Source: Pseudomonas luteola NBRC 103146 (GTDB taxonomy: Bacteria; Pseudomonadota; Gammaproteobacteria; Pseudomonadales; Pseudomonadaceae). Taken from it: a DNA stretch of 64,000 nt. The DNA is taken from assembly GCF_002091675.1 (NCBI RefSeq), contig NZ_BDAE01000007.1, positions 124,001 to 188,000 of the forward strand. Reading direction: 5' to 3'. Positions 52,956-60,294 of this stretch are shown piece after piece (within the stretch, counting starts at the first letter, position 1; each line of letters starts with the position of its first letter). The position numbers and the translations under genes were made by a program. Below the pieces are notes generated by a model, which did not search any database, had not been told where the DNA came from, and worked only from the letters and a program-made list of their open reading frames with translations.

Positions 52956-53698
52956 GTGCCTGTATTTCATTAAATGACTTAACGGTTGCCTACGAGCGTC
53001 ATCCCGCCGTACATCATGTGTCGGGTTGCTTTGAAGCGGGCAGCCTGACCGCTATTGTGGGCCCTAATGGCGCAGGCAAGTCGACTCTGATCAAGGCCAT
53101 GGTCGGCATGCTGCGACCAGTAGGGGGCGGCGTCGATCGAAAGGCCTTGTCTGCCTCGGCCATCGGCTATCTGCCCCAAGCGGCTGAAATTGACCGAACC
53201 TTTCCGTTAACGGTTCTCGACACGGTTGCCATGGGCGCCTGGAGACGCATCGGCATATTCGGCGGAATGAGCCGGGGCCAGCTGCAGCAAGCCCATGAGG
53301 CGCTGATTGCCGTCGGGCTGGAAGGTTTTGGGCACCGCCTGATCGGTTCCCTGTCGGCAGGCCAGTTCCAGCGCGTACTGTTCGCACGGCTCCTGCTGCA
53401 GGATGCGTCAGTCATCCTTCTGGATGAGCCGTTCAATGCCATCGATGCACGCACGACTCGCGATCTGCTTGATCTGGTCCGGCGCTGGCATGGTGAGGGG
53501 CGCACCGTCATCGCTGTTCTGCATGATCTTGAGCAGGTAAAGCAGCATTTTCCCAGTACATTACTGTTGGCTCGCGAAACCATTGCCTGGGGGGATACCC
53601 GAACGGTGCTAACCCAGGAGAATCTGCGGCGTGCCCGGAATATGGCTGAGGACTGGGATGAACAGGCCGACGTCTGTGATGAGAGGCGCCGCGCATGA
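52952..53698 (+). CDS. Metal (probably zinc) ABC importer, ATPase
   Basis: A 248-residue ABC ATPase with Walker A GPNGAGKST (residues 37-45), signature SLSAGQFQR, Walker B VILLDEP and switch His in VLHDLEQ. It resembles the ATPases of zinc/manganese family importers (ZnuC, AztA, MntB groups). The start at 52952 overlaps the preceding small gene; its stop overlaps the permease start by four bases. Confidence 0.88.
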   Translation: MSACISLNDLTVAYERHPAVHHVSGCFEAGSLTAIVGPNGAGKSTLIKAMVGMLRPVGGGVDRKALSASAIGYLPQAAEIDRTFPLTVLDTVAMGAWRRIGIFGGMSRGQLQQAHEALIAVGLEGFGHRLIGSLSAGQFQRVLFARLLLQDASVILLDEPFNAIDARTTRDLLDLVRRWHGEGRTVIAVLHDLEQVKQHFPSTLLLARETIAWGDTRTVLTQENLRRARNMAEDWDEQADVCDERRRA

Positions 53699-54564
53699 TG
53701 TTATATCACGCCTTGTTCGAGCCGTTTGTCGAGTTCGGATTCATGCGTCGTGCCTTGGTCGCCTGCATGGCGCTAGGGCTGGGCTCAGGTCCGGTCGGTG
53801 TATTGCTCATGCTCAGGCGCATGAGTCTAGTAGGGGACGCCATGAGTCATGCGGTCCTGCCGGGGGCTGCCATCGGTTTTCTGGTCGCTGGGCTTTCCTT
53901 GCCAGCCATGGGCCTGGGTGGGTTGGTAGCCGGCTTGGCCGTAGCCCTGTTGTCTGGGCTGGTCAGTCGTTTTACTTCGCAGCGTGAAGATGCCAGTTTT
54001 GCGAGCTTCTACCTGACCTCTCTCGCCGCGGGCGTCTTGATCGTCTCGCTAAGAGGCTCGAATATCGACCTGCTGCATGTCCTGTTCGGTACGATCCTGG
54101 CAATTGATGATGCAGCGCTCTATCTCGTGGGCGGCATTGCCTCTGTGACGCTTCTCCTGCTGGCCGTTATCTATCGTCCGCTGGTACTTGAGTGTTTCGA
54201 TCCTGGATTCCTGCGGGCCGTAGGTGGCAAGGGCTCGCTTTATCACTTCCTGTTTCTGCTGCTGGTCGTGCTCAACCTGGTCGCAGGCTTTCAGGCGCTT
54301 GGAACACTTATGGCGGTCGGCCTGATGATGTTGCCTGCCACCGTAGCGCGCTTCTGGGCTCGCTCGTTGCCTGGACTGATGCTGGTAGCGAGTCTGGTTG
54401 CCATACTGTCCGGCTTTATCGGCTTGGTTGTTTCATACCACCTGGGCGTGGCCTCGGGCCCGTCCATTGTTCTGACGGCCAGTACGCTTTACATCTTCTC
54501 GTTAATTTTCAGCCCTCTGGGCGTCGTTCGCCGTTTCTTCCCTAAACCCCACCTATCCCGTTGA
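53695..54564 (+). CDS. Metal (probably zinc) ABC importer, permease
   Basis: A 289-residue membrane protein with eight or nine predicted helices, of the ABC-3 permease family for zinc and manganese. The MSLVGDAMSHAVLPGAA segment is the family's conserved loop. Overlaps the ATPase gene by four bases and precedes the binding protein by 13 bases. Confidence 0.9.
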   Translation: MMLYHALFEPFVEFGFMRRALVACMALGLGSGPVGVLLMLRRMSLVGDAMSHAVLPGAAIGFLVAGLSLPAMGLGGLVAGLAVALLSGLVSRFTSQREDASFASFYLTSLAAGVLIVSLRGSNIDLLHVLFGTILAIDDAALYLVGGIASVTLLLLAVIYRPLVLECFDPGFLRAVGGKGSLYHFLFLLLVVLNLVAGFQALGTLMAVGLMMLPATVARFWARSLPGLMLVASLVAILSGFIGLVVSYHLGVASGPSIVLTASTLYIFSLIFSPLGVVRRFFPKPHLSR

Positions 54565-54577
54565 AAGGAGTCATGTC

Positions 54578-55468
54578 ATGCGTCTCACGTTGTGGAGCGG
54601 GGCTGCTGCCTTGCTGTTGTCAGCGCTTTCCAGTTTTGCCCAAGCCAAGCCGGTAGAAGCCGTTGCGTCATTCACGATCCTGGCCGATATGGTTCACCAG
54701 GTAGGAGGCGAGCGGGTTCATGTCATTTCATTGATCGGGCCCAACGGCGATCCTCATGCGTATGAGCCGACGCCTGACGATGCCAAAGCGCTCAAGACCG
54801 CCGATGTAGTATTTATCAATGGACTTCATCTAGAAGGCTGGATGGATCGTCTGATCCAGGCATCAGGGTATAACGGTACCCCTGTCGAGCTGTCGGACGG
54901 TATCAAAACCCGTATGCGGCAGAAGAACGGCAAGACCGTAGTGGATCCCCACAGCTGGAACAGCGCTGCCAACGGTATTGTTTATGTTCAAAACATCATC
55001 AATGCCCTCAAGCGCATAGACCCCGAAGGCGCTGATCAATACGAAGCCAATGGTCAACGCTATATCGATCAGCTCAAGGCGCTGGATGCGTATACCAAGC
55101 AGCAGATCGAAGCCGTGCCGAAGGCGCAGCGTAAGGTGCTTACCTCCCATAACGCGTTTGGCTATTTCGGTGATGAATACGGTGTGACATTCCTGTCTCC
55201 CCTGGATCTTTCTACCGAATCTGAAGCGTCTGCCCAAAAAGTGGCCAATCTGATCCGTCAGATCAAGGAGGAGCACATCACGGCTTATTTCATCGAGAAC
55301 TCGAACGATCCGCGTCTGGTGCAGCAGATTGCCCAGGCAACCGGGGCTCGTGCCGGTGGCGAGTTATATGTCGAGTCGCTGTCCAAGGCGGACGGGCCTG
55401 CGCCTACCTACCTGAAGATGTTCCGTTACAACGTTAATAAGATGGTTGCAGCCATGAAAGGTGAGTAA
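54578..55468 (+). CDS. Metal ABC importer, periplasmic binding protein (cluster A-I)
   Basis: A 296-residue protein with signal peptide (ending AQA). Expected metal ligands are His60 (GDPHAYEP), His125 (DPHSWN) and His191 (TSHNAFGYF); three His is the zinc-type set, since manganese binders have Glu at the third site. The fourth ligand, normally Asp, falls at Glu266 in YVESLSK. There is no His-rich loop as in ZnuA. Zinc is the likely cargo, supported by the Zur-like box; manganese cannot be excluded. Confidence 0.85.
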   Translation: MRLTLWSGAAALLLSALSSFAQAKPVEAVASFTILADMVHQVGGERVHVISLIGPNGDPHAYEPTPDDAKALKTADVVFINGLHLEGWMDRLIQASGYNGTPVELSDGIKTRMRQKNGKTVVDPHSWNSAANGIVYVQNIINALKRIDPEGADQYEANGQRYIDQLKALDAYTKQQIEAVPKAQRKVLTSHNAFGYFGDEYGVTFLSPLDLSTESEASAQKVANLIRQIKEEHITAYFIENSNDPRLVQQIAQATGARAGGELYVESLSKADGPAPTYLKMFRYNVNKMVAAMKGE

Positions 55469-55526
55469 CGGGCTTCGTTTCATTCAGCCACGTAACAAGG
55501 CGTGGCAGATGGAACTCCTGAATCAC

Positions 55527-55553
55527 AAGAGCCGTCCCTTTAGGACGGCTCTT
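55527..55553 (+). terminator. Terminator after the metal ABC operon
   Basis: Stem AAGAGCCGTCC/GGACGGCTCTT with a CTTTA loop. The T-rich tail is weak (GCTT), so termination may be partial. Confidence 0.7.
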
Positions 55554-55573
55554 GCTTGAATCCGGAGAAAACA

Positions 55574-56485
55574 ATGACGACTCGCCGCCGCTTCATGCAA
55601 TATTCCCTGTGCGCCTCGTCGGCGCTGCTCTTGGAAGCCATGTTGCCTCGTCTTGTGCTTGCACAGGCTGGCATGCTGAGGCGGCAGATTCCCTCTACCG
55701 GCGAGCAACTCCCTGTCATTGGCCTGGGAACCGCCGATTCCTTCAATGTCGAAAGCACTCCACACGCTCTGAAACCGTTGGCCGACGTGCTTGACCGTCT
55801 ATTTCAGGCGGGAGGCACTGTTATTGATACGGCACCGAGTTACGAGAAATCCCAGGGTGTCATTGGTACGCTGCTGGCGCAGCAGGGGCGTGCTGAAAAG
55901 GCGTTTCTGGCTACCAAGGTAGAAGGGCGCGAGAGCAGTATCGAAGAGATCCAGCAGGAAATGGCGGACCTCAAGGACGCTCCTATTGATCTGCTGCAAG
56001 TGCATAGCATGATCAATTACAAGACGCTGCTTCCGTTGCTGCGAGAGATGAAGCAGCAGAAAATGATTCGATATATAGGGATTACCCATCACTCAGAAAT
56101 GGCTCAGGATCAGATGATGGACCTGGTCGCTTCGGAGCCGATGGACTTCATTCAGATCAATCTCAATCCCCAAGATACCAAAGCCGAAGAAAGGCTCTTG
56201 CCTCTATGTCAGGACAAGGGGGTGGCGGTCATGATCAATCGCCCGTTCCTGGACGGCCGTCTGTTCAACCAGGTAGCAGGCAAGCAGCTTCCGGCATTCG
56301 CGTCCGATATCGGCTGTGCTTCCTGGGCGCAGCTGATGATCAAGTACTCAATTTCGAATCCTGCAGTTACCTGCATTATTCCGGCTACTTCAAACCCGGC
56401 CCATATGGCGGAAAATGCACTGGCCGGAACCGGTGAGCTGCCCGATGAGTCCATGCGCAAGCGCATCGCAGAATATTTCCAGTAA
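55574..56485 (+). CDS. Tat-exported aldo/keto reductase
   Basis: A 303-residue AKR-fold protein starting MTTRRRFMQ, a twin-arginine (RRRFMQ) signal peptide that would send it to the periplasm already folded. The barrel carries GTADSFNV, the catalytic Tyr in APSYEKSQG, and ITHHSEMAQ. NADPH is scarce in the periplasm, so the cofactor and reaction are unclear. A start at 55556 would add six residues before the Tat motif. It is separated from the metal operon by a terminator. Confidence 0.8.
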   Translation: MTTRRRFMQYSLCASSALLLEAMLPRLVLAQAGMLRRQIPSTGEQLPVIGLGTADSFNVESTPHALKPLADVLDRLFQAGGTVIDTAPSYEKSQGVIGTLLAQQGRAEKAFLATKVEGRESSIEEIQQEMADLKDAPIDLLQVHSMINYKTLLPLLREMKQQKMIRYIGITHHSEMAQDQMMDLVASEPMDFIQINLNPQDTKAEERLLPLCQDKGVAVMINRPFLDGRLFNQVAGKQLPAFASDIGCASWAQLMIKYSISNPAVTCIIPATSNPAHMAENALAGTGELPDESMRKRIAEYFQ

Positions 56486-56512
56486 AGTGTCAGGTAATCG
56501 CTGGACACTTTT
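56484..56512 (+). terminator. Terminator candidate after the aldo/keto reductase
   Basis: Arms AAAGTGTC and GACACTTT with a longer CAG/CTG extension containing one bulge; the first arm overlaps the stop codon. It is followed by TTAAG, a short T tail. Confidence 0.5.
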
Positions 56513-56650
56513 AAGCAGGATTCAATACGCCGGGTAGGGTAATGACCATGCCTTGGTTGCGTTGTGCACACATATTCTTGGCAATCCGTACTTGATCCTG
56601 CCGCCACATCGGAGCAGGATGCGCCCGTTTCGATAAACCCGGAGTCTTGC

Positions 56651-58549
56651 ATGAGTCAAGCTGCTTCCCAGGCCCATGGTGAAAAGGGAGCCTCGGCCAT
56701 AGGTATGGCCATCGCGGCCGCGGGTATCGTCTATGGCGATATTGGTACCAGCCCGCTGTATACCCTCAAGGAGGTGTTTTCTCCTACGTATGGCCTGGTG
56801 CCTACCCACGATAGCGTCCTGGGTATCCTGTCCCTGATCTTCTGGTCGTTGATCTGGGTCGTGACGATCAAGTATGTCTTTTTCGTTCTGAGGGCGGATA
56901 ACCAAGGCGAGGGCGGCATCATGGCCTTGACTGCATTGGCAAGGCGGGCGTCCGCACCGTTTCCAAAATTGCAAATGGTGTTGGTGCTGTTGGGGTTATT
57001 TGGTGCCTCGCTGTTTTACGGCGAAAGCATGATTACACCGGCCATTTCGGTACTGTCTGCTGTAGAAGGCCTGGAAGTAGCCTTTTCCGGGCTTGATCAT
57101 ATTGTGGTGCCAGCGGCAATCGTTATCCTGGTCGGACTCTTCATGCTACAGCGGGGCGGTACTGCCAGGATTGGCAAGCTGTTCGGTCCGGTTATGGTCC
57201 TCTGGTTCACCGTGCTAGGCGCATTGGGTATTTATGGCATTCTGCAGGCGCCTGAAGTCCTCAAGGCTTTGAACCCATGGTGGGCATTCAACTTTTTCAT
57301 CGTGCACCCCGGACTTGGCATCGCTATTCTGGGCGCTGTTGTGCTGGCGCTGACAGGGGCTGAGGCGCTGTATGCCGACATGGGCCATTTCGGCCGCAAA
57401 CCTGTCGCGCGCGCCTGGCTCTTCCTGGTGCTGCCCGGATTGGTGCTCAATTACTACGGGCAAGGTGCCTTGGTTCTGATCGACCCAGAGTCTGTACGCA
57501 ATCCTTTCTACCTGCTCGCACCTGAATGGGCATTGATCCCAATGGTCGTCCTGGCGACTTTTGCCACGGTCATTGCCTCACAGGCAGTCATCTCAGGTGC
57601 GTTCTCCATTACCCGTCAGGCAATCCAGCTGGGGTATGTACCGCGTATGCAAATCCTGCATACCTCAAGTCATGAACAGGGCCAGATTTATATTCCTGCC
57701 ATGAACTGGGCGCTTCTGACAGGCGTTATCCTGTTGATCATTGGATTCGAGTCCTCTGGCAACCTGGCCGAGGCCTACGGCATCGCTGTCACGGGAACGA
57801 TGCTGATCACAACCTGCCTGGTATCTTCGGTAGCGCTGCTGCTATGGAAATGGCCTCGCTGGTTCGCCATTCCGATGCTCATTGGATTCTTCATTGTCGA
57901 CTCGCTGTATTTTGCAGCCAACGTTCCAAAAATCGTGGCAGGCGGTGCATTTCCTGTCATTGCGGGCATCATCCTGTTCACGTTGATGACCACATGGAAG
58001 CGTGGTCGGCAGATTCTGGCTGAGCGGCTGGATGAAGGGGCACTGCCGCTACCGATCTTTATCGGCAGCATCCGTTCCAATCCACCTTTCAGGGCCAAGG
58101 GGACAGCCGTCTTTTTAACCGCTCGACAAGACGCTGTTCCACACGCCTTGCTCCATAACATGCTGCACAACCAGGTATTGCATGAGCAGGTAGTGCTGCT
58201 GACCGTAATCTATGAGGATACGCCGCGGGTTCCCGTCAGCCGTCGTTTTGAGGTGGACAGCTATGGGGACGGTTTCTACCGTGTCCTCTTGCATTATGGC
58301 TTTATGGACGAGCCCGACGTGCCGGCTGCGCTCGCATTGTGCCACCTGGAGGACCTCGACTTTACGCCCATGCGGACAACGTACTTCCTTAGCCGTGAAA
58401 CGGTTATTGCCTCGAACAATCGTTTGGGAATGGCTCGCTGGCGAGAGAATCTATTTGCCTTCCTTATGAAGAATGCTAGCGGCAGCCTGCGCTTCTTCAA
58501 TCTGCCGGTTAACCGGGTAATCGAGCTGGGTACTCAGATCGAGATCTAG
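56651..58549 (+). CDS. kup: Kup potassium uptake protein
   Basis: Low-affinity K+/H+ symporter. The 632-residue protein has 12 predicted membrane helices starting with the [18 protein letters not shown] motif, and a C-terminal cytoplasmic domain of about 190 residues. A GGAG ribosome-binding site precedes the ATG at 56651; an upstream in-frame ATG at 56564 would add 29 residues without family support. Confidence 0.95.
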   Translation: MSQAASQAHGEKGASAIGMAIAAAGIVYGDIGTSPLYTLKEVFSPTYGLVPTHDSVLGILSLIFWSLIWVVTIKYVFFVLRADNQGEGGIMALTALARRASAPFPKLQMVLVLLGLFGASLFYGESMITPAISVLSAVEGLEVAFSGLDHIVVPAAIVILVGLFMLQRGGTARIGKLFGPVMVLWFTVLGALGIYGILQAPEVLKALNPWWAFNFFIVHPGLGIAILGAVVLALTGAEALYADMGHFGRKPVARAWLFLVLPGLVLNYYGQGALVLIDPESVRNPFYLLAPEWALIPMVVLATFATVIASQAVISGAFSITRQAIQLGYVPRMQILHTSSHEQGQIYIPAMNWALLTGVILLIIGFESSGNLAEAYGIAVTGTMLITTCLVSSVALLLWKWPRWFAIPMLIGFFIVDSLYFAANVPKIVAGGAFPVIAGIILFTLMTTWKRGRQILAERLDEGALPLPIFIGSIRSNPPFRAKGTAVFLTARQDAVPHALLHNMLHNQVLHEQVVLLTVIYEDTPRVPVSRRFEVDSYGDGFYRVLLHYGFMDEPDVPAALALCHLEDLDFTPMRTTYFLSRETVIASNNRLGMARWRENLFAFLMKNASGSLRFFNLPVNRVIELGTQIEI

Positions 58550-58568
58550 CGGCCAAGTCTGCAGATGT

Positions 58569-58596
58569 AAAAAAGCCGCCTTGGGGCGGCTTTTTT
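58569..58596. terminator. Bidirectional terminator between kup and the next gene
   Basis: Stem AAGCCGCC/GGCGGCTT with a TTGG loop and T runs on both sides. It serves kup on the plus strand and the convergent gene ending at 58604. Confidence 0.9.
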
Positions 58597-58603
58597 ATTG
58601 GGA

Positions 58604-58909
58604 TCAGTTGAATACAGGCGGAGGCAGGGCATCCGGATCGGTAATGAATGGCATCTCCCATGAGTCCAGCGATTGACCCTGCTGGGAAAGCTCTTCCCGA
58701 ACATGCTCGATAAGGCCTTTAAGCTGTAGCGGATCGCTGTACTGTGCAGCAGTCACCTCAGGGACTGCCAAGACCTCCTCTCCTTCTTGCCCGATTACGC
58801 TGAAGCCAAAGCTGTCAGCCTGGGGGTTGGCTGAAATAACACAGCCCAGCGGAGTAAAAGCATCTACAACCAGTTTTTCAGCAGCATCTAGCGAAAGGGG
58901 AGTGGTCAT
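58604..58909 (-). CDS. Hypothetical soluble protein, unknown
   Basis: A 101-residue acidic protein without a signal peptide or membrane segment, opening MTTPLSLDAAEKLVVDAF and ending in a proline-rich tail (DALPPPVFN). I do not recognise the family. It is a single gene, convergent with kup, and the AGGACG sequence before its ATG could serve as a ribosome-binding site. Confidence 0.6.
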   Translation of the reverse strand: MTTPLSLDAAEKLVVDAFTPLGCVISANPQADSFGFSVIGQEGEEVLAVPEVTAAQYSDPLQLKGLIEHVREELSQQGQSLDSWEMPFITDPDALPPPVFN

Positions 58910-59016
58910 GGGCGTCCTCGTTCAAAGGTTGAGAGCCGGTAGACCATTGATCGCACGCGTTCTTTCCAGCCATTCGTCTCCAGCCGCGGAGGTAATCCAT
59001 CGGCTGGGCGTCCTGG

Positions 59017-60294
59017 TTACGGTGTGCGTGTACGAGCCTCGATGGCGTTTATCATGTGGCGTGCAAGCTTGTCGTAGTCATTATCGAAATGGTGACCACC
59101 GGGTAACTCAAGCTTTTCGAAATTGGCTCCAGGCTGCGTGCAACCGCTCTCGTCCTTTTCTTCCGCACCGTAAATGCAGTAGATCTTGCTGGCAGGCACC
59201 TTGACCATCTCCGGTCCGGTTTGCATCTCGTCACCAGCCTTGCCCAGCCAGCCCTCAACCTGGATTTCAAAATCACCGCTACGGGCAAAGGCCAGCAGCA
59301 CCATGGCCGATACTTGTTCCTGATCTGTTGCAGGTAAACGGTTATAGACCGCCGGAAGCAGATCCGCGCCAAATGAGTAGCCGGCCAGGACGAAGCGTTT
59401 CGCGCCCCAACGCTCACGGTATGTCTGCATCAGATGGGACAAGTCTGTCGCTACCTGTTCCGGGCTTTTGTGTTCCCAGAAATAGCGCAAGGTATCGATA
59501 CCTACAACTGGCCACCCGTTTTCTGCCATGGTCTGTGCCGAATCACGGTCAAGATCACGCCAGCCACCATCGCCAGAATAAAAAAACGTCACTGTATCCT
59601 TGTGCGCAGCCGGCTCTTCAGCCGGGACTTCTACAACAGGGACATCGCCACCCTGGCCGAGCAGCTGACGTTGAAGCTGAGTACGTAAAAGCGTAACCAG
59701 CGGTGTGCCGTAATCACTGATAGTGGTATCGGCATTATCCTGGCCGCGAACAAAACGAGCAGTTTCATCGCCTGGGTTATCGTTCCAGGCCAGATGCCAT
59801 TTACCGTGTTCGGCTTTCTGCGGCAGCGGATCAGAGCAGTCGGGCTCGTCGAGCTTTGTACCGACCGACAGGGCGCTGACCTTGTCATCCTGTTGCCCGG
59901 CCAGCCAGCGCCAGGCCAATGATCCACCCGCATCGATGCCTGCCACCATGGTGGGTGCTCCGCCAAGATGGCTGATGGCGTCTTCCAGGCTGGCGCGTTG
60001 CGCGGCACATGCCTTGCTCTCGGGCAGCTCATACTGGACCAGCATGGCCTTGGTGTTTTTGGCCAGGGTTAGCAGGTCAGCATCGGATAGCTGCTGTTCA
60101 GCAGGGTTCGCAACAACGACTCGGGCCAGTGGCTTGCCGGCAGGCCTTGCGACGGTTACGACATTCTGATCGGCTTGTACGCGCACCTCAAGGCTGGCGG
60201 TACTGGGCCAGCGATGAAACCACCACCACAGTGCCGCTGCGGCAATGACAATGATCAACAGAAGAAAAAGCAACCCGCGTTTACGTCTAGTCAT
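59017..60294 (-). CDS. VirJ/AcvB-type alpha/beta hydrolase, aminoacyl-phosphatidylglycerol hydrolase candidate
   Basis: A 425-residue protein with a single N-terminal membrane anchor (GLLFLLLIIVIAAAALWWW) and a periplasmic domain with two hydrolase-like halves: GIDAGGSLAW in the first and the nucleophile GYSFGAD in the second. The start overlaps the mprF stop by one base (TGATG). In P. aeruginosa the corresponding gene PA0919, beside the alanyl-phosphatidylglycerol synthase PA0920, encodes a hydrolase that removes alanine from the lipid. The same role is inferred here. Confidence 0.82.
   Translation of the reverse strand: MTRRKRGLLFLLLIIVIAAAALWWWFHRWPSTASLEVRVQADQNVVTVARPAGKPLARVVVANPAEQQLSDADLLTLAKNTKAMLVQYELPESKACAAQRASLEDAISHLGGAPTMVAGIDAGGSLAWRWLAGQQDDKVSALSVGTKLDEPDCSDPLPQKAEHGKWHLAWNDNPGDETARFVRGQDNADTTISDYGTPLVTLLRTQLQRQLLGQGGDVPVVEVPAEEPAAHKDTVTFFYSGDGGWRDLDRDSAQTMAENGWPVVGIDTLRYFWEHKSPEQVATDLSHLMQTYRERWGAKRFVLAGYSFGADLLPAVYNRLPATDQEQVSAMVLLAFARSGDFEIQVEGWLGKAGDEMQTGPEMVKVPASKIYCIYGAEEKDESGCTQPGANFEKLELPGGHHFDNDYDKLARHMINAIEARTRTP

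Noticed and set aside
56486-56650. Potassium- or cyclic-di-AMP-type riboswitch before kup
   Set aside because: The 165-base leader shows no recognisable aptamer, and the known ydaO type is not expected in this lineage.
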